From Pseudomonadota bacterium (GTDB lineage Bacteria; Pseudomonadota; Alphaproteobacteria; Rhizobiales; Xanthobacteraceae), in contig JAEWBL010000025.1 of the NCBI GenBank assembly GCA_023391175.1, positions 1 through 5,179 of the forward strand: a DNA stretch of 5,179 bases, in the 5' to 3' direction. The number at the start of each line of letters is the position of its first letter. Position 1 is the first letter of the stretch. The notes under the pieces were generated by a model. It saw nothing but the letters and a program-made list of their open reading frames with translations, had not been told where the DNA came from and made no database searches. Below, in pieces: positions 1-5,179 of this stretch. The position numbers and the translations under genes were made by a program.

Positions 1-1140
1 AGCGCCCTGTGCGCGCTGGCGCCGGACCTGCCATCGCTGGTGGTGGCGCGGGTGGTGCAGGGCATAGGCGGGGCACTGCTCGGCGCCAACAGCATCGCCA
101 TCCTCGTCGCCGCCGTGCCGGAGGAGAAGCGCGGCCGGGCGCTGGGCGTCTTCGCCGCGGCGCAGGCCGTCGGCATGAGCGCGGGGCCGGCTGTCGGCGG
201 CATCGTCCTCGGCGCGCTGGGTTGGCCCTGGATCTTCTGGCTGACGGTTCCGTTCGGGCTACTCGCCGCCATCGCCGGCTGGATCGCCCTGCCCCGTTCC
301 TCCGGCGCCCGGCCCGATGCGCGGTTCGACTGGGCAGGCGCGGTTCTCCTCGCGCCTGCGCTGGTCATTCTGGTGCGGGCGCTGAACCACGCGGCGGGCT
401 GGGGACTGACATCGCCGCAGACCATCGGCAGCGCCCTGCTCGCCGCGGGGCTGCTCTGGCTGCTCGTTCGGCAGGAACGGCGCACGGCGTTTCCGCTGGT
501 GGACCTCAAGCTGTTCGCGAGCCCCGGATTCGCTCTCGGAGCGGTCGCCGTGGTCCTCGGCTACGCCATGCTCTACGCCATGTTCTTCCTGATGTCGTTC
601 CTTCTGGAGCACGGCTATGGGGAGCAGGCGTGGGAGGCGGGGCTGCGCCTTGCCGTCATCCCGGTGATTCTCGGGCTGGTCGCGCCGTTCAGTGGCGGCC
701 TTGCCGATCGCATGGGCATCCGCCGGCTCGGCGCCGGCGGCATGGGCATCTGCCTCCTCGGCCTGCTGCTCCTCGGCATCGGCACCGAAGACCCGGCCGC
801 GAACCAGCTGATGAGCTTCATCGCCTTCGTGCTGTTCGGGGCCGGCCTCGGCCTGTTCATCGCCCCCAACAACCACGCCACCCTCAAGGCCGCGCCCGCG
901 GACCTGGCGACGCAGGCCGGCGCCCTGCTCAACCTCATGCGCGTGCTGGGCACCAGCCTCGGCGTCGCGGGGGCGACGTCCACGCTGTCCCTCGGCCTGA
1001 AACAGGCGGGAGGGATGACGGACCGGATGAGGGATGTATCGGGTCCCGCGCTAATCAATGCCGTGGAATGGGGCATCATCCTGGTCGCCATCATGGCGGT
1101 CATTGCCGCACTCCTCTGCGTCCTGCGGCCGCGCTCCTAG
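1..1140 (+). CDS. DHA2-family (EmrB/QacA-like) MFS efflux transporter, 5' end missing
   Basis: This is the C-terminal 379 residues of a major facilitator superfamily transporter, read in frame from base 1 to a TAG stop at 1138-1140. Fragment residues 17-24 read RVVQGIGG, the usual start of TM4 in the DHA2 (14-TM) drug:H+ antiporters. Residues 58-67 read GMSAGPAVGG, a good match to antiporter motif C (GxxxGPxxGG), followed by WPWIFWLTVPFG, typical of EmrB/QacA proteins. A later GGLADRMGIRR loop resembles the repeated cytoplasmic motif A. Long hydrophobic segments alternate with short charged loops to the end. By comparison with E. coli EmrB, roughly 90 N-terminal residues (about TM1-3) lie outside the window. 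Expected role: proton-driven export of drugs or other small amphiphiles across the inner membrane. The substrate cannot be told from sequence, and no membrane-fusion partner (EmrA type) is visible. The family is secure, the substrate unknown. Confidence 0.93.
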   Translation, partial: SALCALAPDLPSLVVARVVQGIGGALLGANSIAILVAAVPEEKRGRALGVFAAAQAVGMSAGPAVGGIVLGALGWPWIFWLTVPFGLLAAIAGWIALPRSSGARPDARFDWAGAVLLAPALVILVRALNHAAGWGLTSPQTIGSALLAAGLLWLLVRQERRTAFPLVDLKLFASPGFALGAVAVVLGYAMLYAMFFLMSFLLEHGYGEQAWEAGLRLAVIPVILGLVAPFSGGLADRMGIRRLGAGGMGICLLGLLLLGIGTEDPAANQLMSFIAFVLFGAGLGLFIAPNNHATLKAAPADLATQAGALLNLMRVLGTSLGVAGATSTLSLGLKQAGGMTDRMRDVSGPALINAVEWGIILVAIMAVIAALLCVLRPRS

Positions 1141-1148
1141 CGGCTTTT
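1128..1148 (+). terminator. Possible Rho-independent terminator overlapping the MFS stop codon
   Basis: GCCGC (1128-1132), a 7-base loop, GCGGC (1140-1144), then TTTT (1145-1148). The stem has five G/C pairs plus a possible outer G-U, and the TAG stop straddles loop and stem. Stem and T-run are short, so this is a weak candidate; in a high-GC genome such a stem can arise by chance. Confidence 0.3.
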
Positions 1149-1208
1149 GAACTGGGGTGCGGCATCCGGGCATCGGATCGGACGGGCATCGGGCTTCGAT
1201 ACACACAT

Positions 1209-1242
1209 GCGCCAGACGACGGGCGTGCCCGCCGTCTGGCGC
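1209..1242. repeat. 34-base near-perfect inverted repeat (hairpin) in the convergent spacer
   Basis: The 16-base arms 1209-1224 and 1227-1242 are complementary except for one A/C mismatch, separated by two bases, so the folded form would be a ~15-bp stem with a tetraloop. It sits 68 bases past the MFS stop and about 165 bases past the protease stop, between convergent genes. It could be a bidirectional terminator, but neither side has a T-run. It could also be a REP-type repeat or a remnant of one. Only one copy occurs in the window. Confidence 0.6.
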
Positions 1243-1310
1243 CACTCCAGCTCGACCTGGCCGGCATCGCCAAGGCCTTCGGAGTGTATGAGTTGCCCGC
1301 GAGATTGTTC
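1230..1310 (+). pseudogene. Possible relic of an ApbE-type FAD:protein FMN transferase gene
   Basis: Read in the frame of base 1230, this stretch encodes LQLDLAGIAKAFGVYELP (1245-1298) preceded by RRLAP. Known ApbE proteins carry a conserved (L)DLxGIAKGxxVD motif, so the match covers DL-GIAK-(A for G)-xxV-(Y for D). The normally conserved Asp after V is Tyr here (TAT at 1287-1289), the flanking frame has no further ApbE-like sequence that I can see, and no start or initiation region is attached. The simplest reading is a short decayed piece of an ApbE gene whose other parts are deleted. Because the match is one short motif, chance resemblance in GC-rich DNA remains possible. No flavoprotein partner (Nqr, Rnf, NosR) is in the window. 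Confidence 0.4.
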
Positions 1311-1384
1311 ACCGCCGCCGTCTTCTTGCCTCGTAGGCCGGGTTGCGGGACAGGGCCACCAACCGCTCGGCATCATGATGGACA

Positions 1385-1400
1385 CGCCCTCGCGAGGGCG
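1385..1400 (-). terminator. 16-base perfect palindrome just past the protease stop
   Basis: CGCCCTCGCGAGGGCG is its own reverse complement and begins six bases after the protease stop codon (1407-1409 read on the minus strand). It would fold into a 6-bp GC stem with a CGCG loop in the transcript. There is no T-run after it on the minus strand, so it is not a classical intrinsic terminator. A 3'-end stabilising hairpin or a Rho-linked pause site are alternatives. Confidence 0.35.
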
Positions 1401-1406
1401 CCCGCC

Positions 1407-2642
1407 TCAGCGGCATTGCACGAAAACGGTAAAGGCCCTCGCGCGTTCGGCGATGGCAGCGGGATCGAGCGGCGTGGTGGCCGCTGCCGGTCCGGGGGGT
1501 ACCGAATTGCTGTCTAGAAAGGTGGTGGCAACGGATGCCTTAATGGCAAAGTTGACGTTCTGCGCGAGATCCTTGGTGACGGCCGCAATTCGCAGCGCGT
1601 TTAGCTTCGACACGACGACGCCCGCGATATTTCCGTATTGATCCATCAGCGGTCCCCCGCTGTTGCCTGGCTGCACCGGCGCCGAAACTTGGTATTCGCG
1701 GCTATCGTCATTGAGGCCGGATGTGGCGGTCACATTACCGACAGTGAAGTTGCCCGAGCTTGCCAGCAATCCCGCCAGCGGAAAGCCGTACACATAGACG
1801 CTATCGCCGATGCGCGCGCGTGTCGACAGAGATGGAACGTTCGCGGGGGCCGCCCCTCCCGCCTTCAGCAAAGCGAGATCGTTGGTGGGATCCCGGGCGA
1901 TGACCTGCACCGGTTCGGGTACCGATCCGGCACGGGTGATCTGCACCGTTTTGCAACCTTCTACCACGTGATGGTTTGTAAGCAGGTGGCCGGCGGCGCT
2001 CACGAAAAAGGCGGTTCCGGAACTGCCGCCATCTCCATCCTTGCCCTTGCCGTCGCCCCCCTTGCTACCCGCGGTGGCGGGCGGTCGGCGGTCGCCCCTG
2101 CTCCCCAGATCCTTCTGGCAGTCCAGAACTGCGGTCAGTGCCGCCATGGAGCCTGAGAGTGATAACCGAGCTATAGTCTTGTCCTGATAGCGCACCTCGA
2201 TGCCGCCGGCACGCGCGATGTCCACCATGAACGATTCCTTCAGGCTGGTCGCAAGAAGGGAATGTTCGTCGCCCACTGATCCGCCGCTGAACGTGCCGCG
2301 CCACCGTCCCGCGCCACGGGCGAGCAGGTTCAGCTCATAGGATTTGCCCTCTTCGAGGGAGCGCCAACGGGCATTTGACAAGGCGAAAAACCCCTTGCCG
2401 TTTTCACCGAAGCCCAACCAAACGGTAGTGCGGTCCTCGTAGCGGGCTTTGGCAATGCAACTGCCAGCATCCGTATTGATGCCGATATCCCAGCCCCGAA
2501 CCTGCCCCAGTTCCTGGTCCATAGCGAGCAGGCCTTCTGCCGCCGCCGCGCGCAGCGATCCGAAAGCAGCGATGCCGAGCAGCAATAGTGCGCCAGCACG
2601 TCGTAGCGCGCGCATCATCCCTAACAAGGCTCCGTCGCTCAT
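1407..2642 (-). CDS. Exported trypsin-like (S1 family) serine protease with unknown N-terminal domain
   Basis: The protein has 411 residues. Residues 1-35 form a signal peptide: basic MRALRR, a hydrophobic core AGALLLLGIAAFG, and likely cleavage after AAA at 33-35. Residues about 36-175 form a domain I do not recognise, with Cys62 and Cys175. A Gly/Lys/Asp-rich linker spans about 181-206. The catalytic domain from about 207 carries all three triad residues in HtrA/trypsin-like motifs: TNHHVV (His225), DPTNDLALLK (Asp255) and QPGNSGGP (Ser328). No PDZ domain follows, unlike DegP/HtrA; the protein ends in a Pro/Ala-rich stretch and AFTVFVQCR. It should cleave proteins in the periplasm or outside the cell; the substrate is unknown. 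ATG 2642 is chosen because GGAG lies 8 bases upstream (2651-2654). ATG 2618 would still leave an intact signal peptide. The gene starts 22 bases after the small gene at 2665-2991, so the two are probably co-transcribed. Sampled GC is lower than in the flanking genes. Confidence 0.9.
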   Translation of the reverse strand: MSDGALLGMMRALRRAGALLLLGIAAFGSLRAAAAEGLLAMDQELGQVRGWDIGINTDAGSCIAKARYEDRTTVWLGFGENGKGFFALSNARWRSLEEGKSYELNLLARGAGRWRGTFSGGSVGDEHSLLATSLKESFMVDIARAGGIEVRYQDKTIARLSLSGSMAALTAVLDCQKDLGSRGDRRPPATAGSKGGDGKGKDGDGGSSGTAFFVSAAGHLLTNHHVVEGCKTVQITRAGSVPEPVQVIARDPTNDLALLKAGGAAPANVPSLSTRARIGDSVYVYGFPLAGLLASSGNFTVGNVTATSGLNDDSREYQVSAPVQPGNSGGPLMDQYGNIAGVVVSKLNALRIAAVTKDLAQNVNFAIKASVATTFLDSNSVPPGPAAATTPLDPAAIAERARAFTVFVQCR

Positions 2643-2664
2643 AGGCGGGACTCCGACGCTCAGC

Positions 2665-2991
2665 TCAGGGCTTGGAGGAAACGGGCCGCGCCTCGCCAGA
2701 GGGTCCGGCAAACGGGTCGTCATTCGCGGCACTGGCAGTTCCGCTATCTTGTTTCGGCGTCGAGTTCTTCTTTGATGTCTTACGCGTTGCCGAAGACTTC
2801 GGTGCGCCGGCCCTCGGCGCAGCATGCGACTTCGCCATCGCCCCGAGTACAGCAGCCCCCAGCACGGCTCCCGCGACGACTCCGAGCGCCGCGCGGGAAC
2901 CAGCCCATGCGGGCTGCGGAACCAACAATAGACCGGCGAGAATAACGACAGCAGGCGCCGATGGGCGCTCAAGTGAAGGTTGCTTCCCCAT
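2665..2991 (-). CDS. Small exported or membrane protein with glycine zipper, upstream partner of the protease
   Basis: The protein has 108 residues and I recognise no named family. Residues about 12-30 are a hydrophobic signal ending in AWA (likely cleavage after Ala30). Residues 34-53 are a second hydrophobic stretch, ALGVVAGAVLGAAVLGAM, with glycines 37, 41, 45 and 50 spaced as a glycine zipper, a pattern that packs membrane helices. Residues 54-108 are hydrophilic, low-complexity and rich in Lys, Ser, Ala and Pro, probably disordered. The ATG at 2991 is preceded by AGGGGGAATA, a strong ribosome site with short spacing. The stop lies 22 bases before the protease start, and GGAG for the protease falls in that gap, which supports an operon. 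It may anchor or assist the protease at the membrane, but that is inference from position only. The frame is supported by the signal peptide, ribosome site and operon fit; the overlapping 521-residue reading of the protease frame lacks all three. Confidence 0.75.
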   Translation of the reverse strand: MGKQPSLERPSAPAVVILAGLLLVPQPAWAGSRAALGVVAGAVLGAAVLGAMAKSHAAPRAGAPKSSATRKTSKKNSTPKQDSGTASAANDDPFAGPSGEARPVSSKP

Positions 2992-3030
2992 TATTCCCCC
3001 TGACCCGCAGCAGCCGGATACGGACCATCA

Positions 3031-3070
3031 ACGGTTGCAAGCCCACGTACAGGTTACCTTTCGCAACCGT
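3031..3070. repeat. Inverted repeat ACGGTTGC-N24-GCAACCGT in the divergent promoter region
   Basis: Perfect 8-base arms at 3031-3038 and 3063-3070 with a 24-base spacer. The arm centres are 32 bases apart, about three helical turns, which would suit two dimer sites or a looped operator. It lies 40-79 bases upstream of the small gene start (2991) and far from cydA, so control of the protease unit is the likelier role. No regulator is known for this sequence; 8-base arms at this distance can also occur by chance. Confidence 0.35.
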
Positions 3071-3278
3071 GGCGTTCAAGCATCACAACTGTCCAGGTTG
3101 CGACGGGCATTGTGCTGCGACACCCTGCAGCTGCGTCAACGCGGCACCGCCCGCGCAGGGCTTGGATGCGGTTGCGCGTATCGACGGGGCTGTGGTGTTT
3201 GGTTATTGTCCCGCCATCCTCTGGGGATTGCCTCTGGTCGACCTCCGGCCCCGCCGGCGTAAGTAGGTCGTCCGGAGC

Positions 3279-3329
3279 GCGGCTCGGCCGCAGCGACGGC
3301 CGCGTTTTCCGACCGGACGGTCGCGGCCG
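3279..3329 (+). promoter_or_regulatory. GC-rich hairpins in the cydA leader
   Basis: Three overlapping stems precede the cydA ribosome site: GCGGC/GCCGC at 3279-3283/3287-3291 (3-base loop), CGGCCGCG/CGCGGCCG at 3297-3304/3322-3329, and CGACCG/CGGTCG at 3310-3315/3318-3323. The last two share bases and cannot both form fully. The outer stem ends 11 bases before AAGGAG. It could shape translation or be the tail of an upstream element, but no known riboswitch or leader is recognised. Confidence 0.25.
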
Positions 3330-3340
3330 ATACGGATGAC

Positions 3341-3346
3341 AAGGAG
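3341..3346 (+). promoter_or_regulatory. Ribosome binding site of cydA
   Basis: AAGGAG ends 8 bases before the ATG at 3355, an optimal spacing that fixes the cydA start. Confidence 0.9.
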
Positions 3347-3354
3347 CGGACGCC

Positions 3355-4749
3355 ATGGATTTCGATCCCGTCACCCTCGCGCGGATGCAATTTGCCTTCA
3401 CGGTCTCCTTTCACGTCATCTTTCCCGCCTTCACCATCGGCCTGTCCGCCTTCATCGCGACGCTGGAGCTGATCTGGCTGAAGACCGGCAAGGACGTGTT
3501 CCATCGCCTCGCGCGCTTCTGGACCAAGATCTTCGCCGTCTCCTTCGCCATGGGCGTGGTGTCGGGCATCGTGCTGTCCTATCAGTTCGGCACCAACTGG
3601 AGCCGCTATGCCGAGTTCGTCGGCTCGGTGATTGCGCCGCTCATCGGCTTCGAGGTGCTCACCGCCTTCTTCCTGGAGGCAACCTTCCTCGGCATCATGC
3701 TGTTCGGCTGGAACCGGGTGCCGCCGTGGCTCCACGTCTTGTCCTGCTGCGTGGTGGCGTTCGGCACCTTCATGTCGGCCTTCTGGATCCTCGCCGCCAA
3801 CAGCTGGATGCAGACGCCGGCCGGCTACGAAATCCGCAACGGCGTCGGCTATCCGCTCGACTGGCTTCAGATCATCTTCAACCCGAGCTTCCACTGGCGC
3901 CTGCCGCACATGCTGCTCGCGGCCTACCTCACCACCTCGCTGGTGGTGCTCTCGGTGGGCGCGCGCTACCTGCTCGCCGGCAAGTTCAAGGACGAATCGA
4001 AGGTGATGATGGTGATGGGCATCGGCATGCTCGCCATCGTCGGCCCCATCCAGGCCTTCGTCGGCGACAGCCACGGCCTCAACACCGCGCACTACCAGCC
4101 GGCCAAGATCGCTGCGGTGGAGGCGCACTGGGACAGCACGAAGCCCGCCCCTCTCGTGCTGTTCGCTTGGCCGGACGAGAAGGCCGAGAAGAACCTGTTC
4201 GAGATCTCGATCCCGCACGGCGCCTCGCTGATGATCACCCACAGCCTCGACGGCCTGTTCCCGGGCCTCAAGGACTTCCCGCCGCAGGATCGCCCGCCGG
4301 TGTTCGGCCCCTTCTTCGGCTTCCGCGCCATGGTGGGCGTGGGCGTCATCATGATCCTTCTCGGCTGGGTCGGAGCGTGGCTGATCTTCAAGGGCCGTGA
4401 GACCACGACGCGCTGGTATCTGATCGTCACCTCCTGGGCATGGCCGCTGGGCTTCATCGCCATCCTCTCCGGCTGGATCGTCACCGAGCAGGGCCGCCAG
4501 CCCTGGGTGGTGGAGGGACTGCTGCGCACCGAGGATGCCATGTCGCCCCTCGCGGGCTGGACCGTGGGGCTGTCGCTGACGCTGTTCGTCATCATCTACG
4601 CGGTGATCTTCGCCACCGGCATTCACTTCATGAACCGCCTGATCGTGCGCGGCCCGGATCAATCCATGATCCAGCCGCCCGCTCGCGAGCGGCCCACGCG
4701 CCCCATCGCCGCCGCCCATGGCGAAGGCCAGATGACGCCCGGAACCTGA
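3355..4749 (+). CDS. cydA: Cytochrome bd-type quinol oxidase subunit I, short-Q-loop (cyanide-insensitive, CioA) type
   Basis: The complete 464-residue subunit carries all three hemes and the quinol site of the inner-membrane bd oxidase, which oxidises quinol, reduces O2 to water and does not pump protons. The key residues, by alignment with E. coli CydA, are present: His20 (heme b595; E. coli His19), Glu100 and Glu108 (Glu99/Glu107), His185 and Met326 (heme b558; His186/Met393, the latter in FRAM), Lys251 and Glu256 in QPAKIAAVEAHW (quinol binding; Lys252/Glu257), and the GRQPW motif at 380-384. About nine transmembrane segments are visible. Lys251 to Met326 is 75 residues against 141 in E. 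coli, so the Q-loop is short. This marks the S-type subfamily that includes CioA of Pseudomonas, often called cyanide-insensitive; actual cyanide resistance is not shown by sequence. The tail from about 433 is hydrophilic. cydB follows after 27 bases, so the two are co-transcribed. Confidence 0.98.
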   Translation: MDFDPVTLARMQFAFTVSFHVIFPAFTIGLSAFIATLELIWLKTGKDVFHRLARFWTKIFAVSFAMGVVSGIVLSYQFGTNWSRYAEFVGSVIAPLIGFEVLTAFFLEATFLGIMLFGWNRVPPWLHVLSCCVVAFGTFMSAFWILAANSWMQTPAGYEIRNGVGYPLDWLQIIFNPSFHWRLPHMLLAAYLTTSLVVLSVGARYLLAGKFKDESKVMMVMGIGMLAIVGPIQAFVGDSHGLNTAHYQPAKIAAVEAHWDSTKPAPLVLFAWPDEKAEKNLFEISIPHGASLMITHSLDGLFPGLKDFPPQDRPPVFGPFFGFRAMVGVGVIMILLGWVGAWLIFKGRETTTRWYLIVTSWAWPLGFIAILSGWIVTEQGRQPWVVEGLLRTEDAMSPLAGWTVGLSLTLFVIIYAVIFATGIHFMNRLIVRGPDQSMIQPPARERPTRPIAAAHGEGQMTPGT

Positions 4750-4762
4750 CCCGCCGACGCGC

Positions 4763-4768
4763 AGGAGG
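4763..4768 (+). promoter_or_regulatory. Ribosome binding site that decides the cydB start
   Basis: AGGAGG is only 2 bases from the ATG at 4771 but 8 bases from the in-frame ATG at 4777. The second start is therefore preferred, giving MEWYLPVIW, similar to other CydB N-termini. Confidence 0.85.
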
Positions 4769-4776
4769 ACATGACC

Positions 4777-5179
4777 ATGGAATGGTATCTCCCCGTCATC
4801 TGGGGGCTCATCATCGGCGTCGCGGTCATCATGTATGTGGTGCTCGACGGCTTCGACCTCGGCATCGGCATCCTCTTCCCCTTCGCCAAGGAGGAGAAGG
4901 AACGCGATGTCATGATGAACACCGTCGCCCCGTTCTGGGACGGCAACGAGACCTGGCTCATCCTCGGCGGCGGCGCGCTTTTCGCCGCCTTTCCGCTCGC
5001 CTATGCGATCCTGATGCCGGCGATCTACACGCCGGCCATCGCCATGCTGCTCGGCCTCGTGTTCCGCGGCGTCGCCTTCGAATTCCGCTGGCGCACGGAG
5101 CGCGGGCGTTTTCTGTGGGACTTCGCCTTTTTCGGCGGCTCGCTGATCGCCGCGCTCGCGCAAGGCATAGCGCTTGGCA
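4777..5179 (+). CDS. cydB: Cytochrome bd-type quinol oxidase subunit II, 3' end missing
   Basis: The first 134 residues of CydB (CioB), running off the window without a stop; full-length relatives are about 330-380 residues. Residues 20-36 contain the family hallmark VLDGFDLGIGILFPF, and residues 51-60 read APFWDGNETW followed by GGGALFAAFPLAYA, matching E. coli APHWDGNQVW and GGALFAAWP. Asp27 and Asp55 correspond to E. coli Asp29 and Asp58, the latter placed on the proton path in E. coli. FRGVAFEFR at 96-104 is also typical. About four transmembrane segments fit in the visible part. Subunit II binds no heme itself; it pairs with CydA as the structural half of the oxidase. A small third subunit (CydX/CydS type) or the CydCD assembly transporter, if present, would lie beyond the window. 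Confidence 0.97.
   Translation, partial: MEWYLPVIWGLIIGVAVIMYVVLDGFDLGIGILFPFAKEEKERDVMMNTVAPFWDGNETWLILGGGALFAAFPLAYAILMPAIYTPAIAMLLGLVFRGVAFEFRWRTERGRFLWDFAFFGGSLIAALAQGIALG

Larger units (their letters stand above)
2992..3354. promoter_or_regulatory. Divergent intergenic region between the protease unit and cydA
   Basis: These 363 bases separate the divergent start codons at 2991 (-) and 3355 (+), so promoters for both units should lie here. I could not pick convincing -35/-10 pairs on either strand, nor an FNR/FixK-type TTGAT-N4-ATCAA box that might have been expected upstream of a cytochrome bd operon. Open frames crossing this region have no ribosome site and no recognisable product. 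What is visible is an inverted repeat at 3031-3070, three GGTTGC copies (3033, 3096, 3170) and GC-rich hairpins close to cydA, listed separately. Confidence 0.7.

Noticed and set aside
1167..1192. 10-base direct repeat CGGGCATCGG, two copies 16 bases apart
   Set aside because: Only two copies in a GC-rich spacer; no array and no linked element, so likely chance.
1309..1416. 34-codon minus-strand frame ending in AERLVALSRNPAYEARRRR
   Set aside because: The peptide looks somewhat protein-like and could be another gene remnant, but it is short, overlaps the protease 3' end, has no clear ribosome site, and I cannot match it to a family.
9..1517. 502-residue plus-strand frame overlapping the MFS gene
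   Set aside because: Arg/Ala/Gly-rich low-complexity shadow of the transporter frame. Only its 1230-1310 part, outside the transporter, has a recognisable motif.
1638..2156. 172-residue plus-strand frame opposite the protease
   Set aside because: Antisense shadow of the protease catalytic domain, with no ribosome site or recognisable motif.
2643..2972. N-terminal extension of the protease frame to 521 residues
   Set aside because: The extension is Arg/Ser-rich with no signal peptide at its start, overlaps the better-supported small gene, and the internal ATG at 2642 has a ribosome site followed by a signal peptide.
3136..5163. 675-residue open frame on the minus strand opposite cydA and cydB
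   Set aside because: It is rich in Glu/Asp/His/Arg with no hydrophobic or domain pattern, as expected from antisense of membrane-protein genes with G/C third positions; cydA and cydB on the plus strand are unmistakable.
1..5179. CRISPR arrays, tRNA or rRNA genes, insertion-sequence ends
   Set aside because: No regularly spaced repeats, tRNA-like cloverleaf, rRNA sequence or transposase frame was seen on either strand.

Overview
The window comes from a GC-rich proteobacterium. An alphaproteobacterium of the Hyphomicrobiales/Xanthobacteraceae kind is my best guess, based on codon use (strong G/C third positions) and the style of the cytochrome bd operon; this is inference and no taxonomic marker is present. 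Four protein regions are clear, and two of them are cut by the window edges. A fifth, small gene is well supported.

Layout: (1) 1-1140 (+) is the 3' part of a DHA2-type (EmrB/QacA-like) major facilitator drug-efflux transporter. (2) 1141-1406 is a 266-base convergent spacer. It holds a possible terminator on the transporter stop codon, a near-perfect 34-base hairpin, a 16-base palindrome just after the protease stop, and a short stretch that reads like the DLxGIAKG signature of ApbE flavin transferases, probably a gene relic. (3) 1407-2991 (-) is a two-gene unit: first a 108-residue exported protein with a glycine-zipper segment, then 22 bases later an exported trypsin-like serine protease with an intact H/D/S triad and an N-terminal domain I do not recognise. 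(4) 2992-3354 is a 363-base divergent spacer with an inverted repeat and GC-rich hairpins but no recognisable operator. (5) 3355-5179 (+) is cydA (cioA) followed by the start of cydB (cioB), encoding a short-Q-loop, cyanide-insensitive-type cytochrome bd quinol oxidase.

The cyd genes form an operon whose products make one inner-membrane complex that oxidises quinol and reduces oxygen. The protease pair is divergent from it and probably acts in the envelope or periplasm. Nothing in the sequence ties it functionally to the oxidase or to the efflux pump. The protease pair looks less GC-rich than its neighbours in spot counts, so it may be an accessory insertion. I did not find a clearly new multi-gene system; the least explained element is the small glycine-zipper protein plus the multidomain protease.
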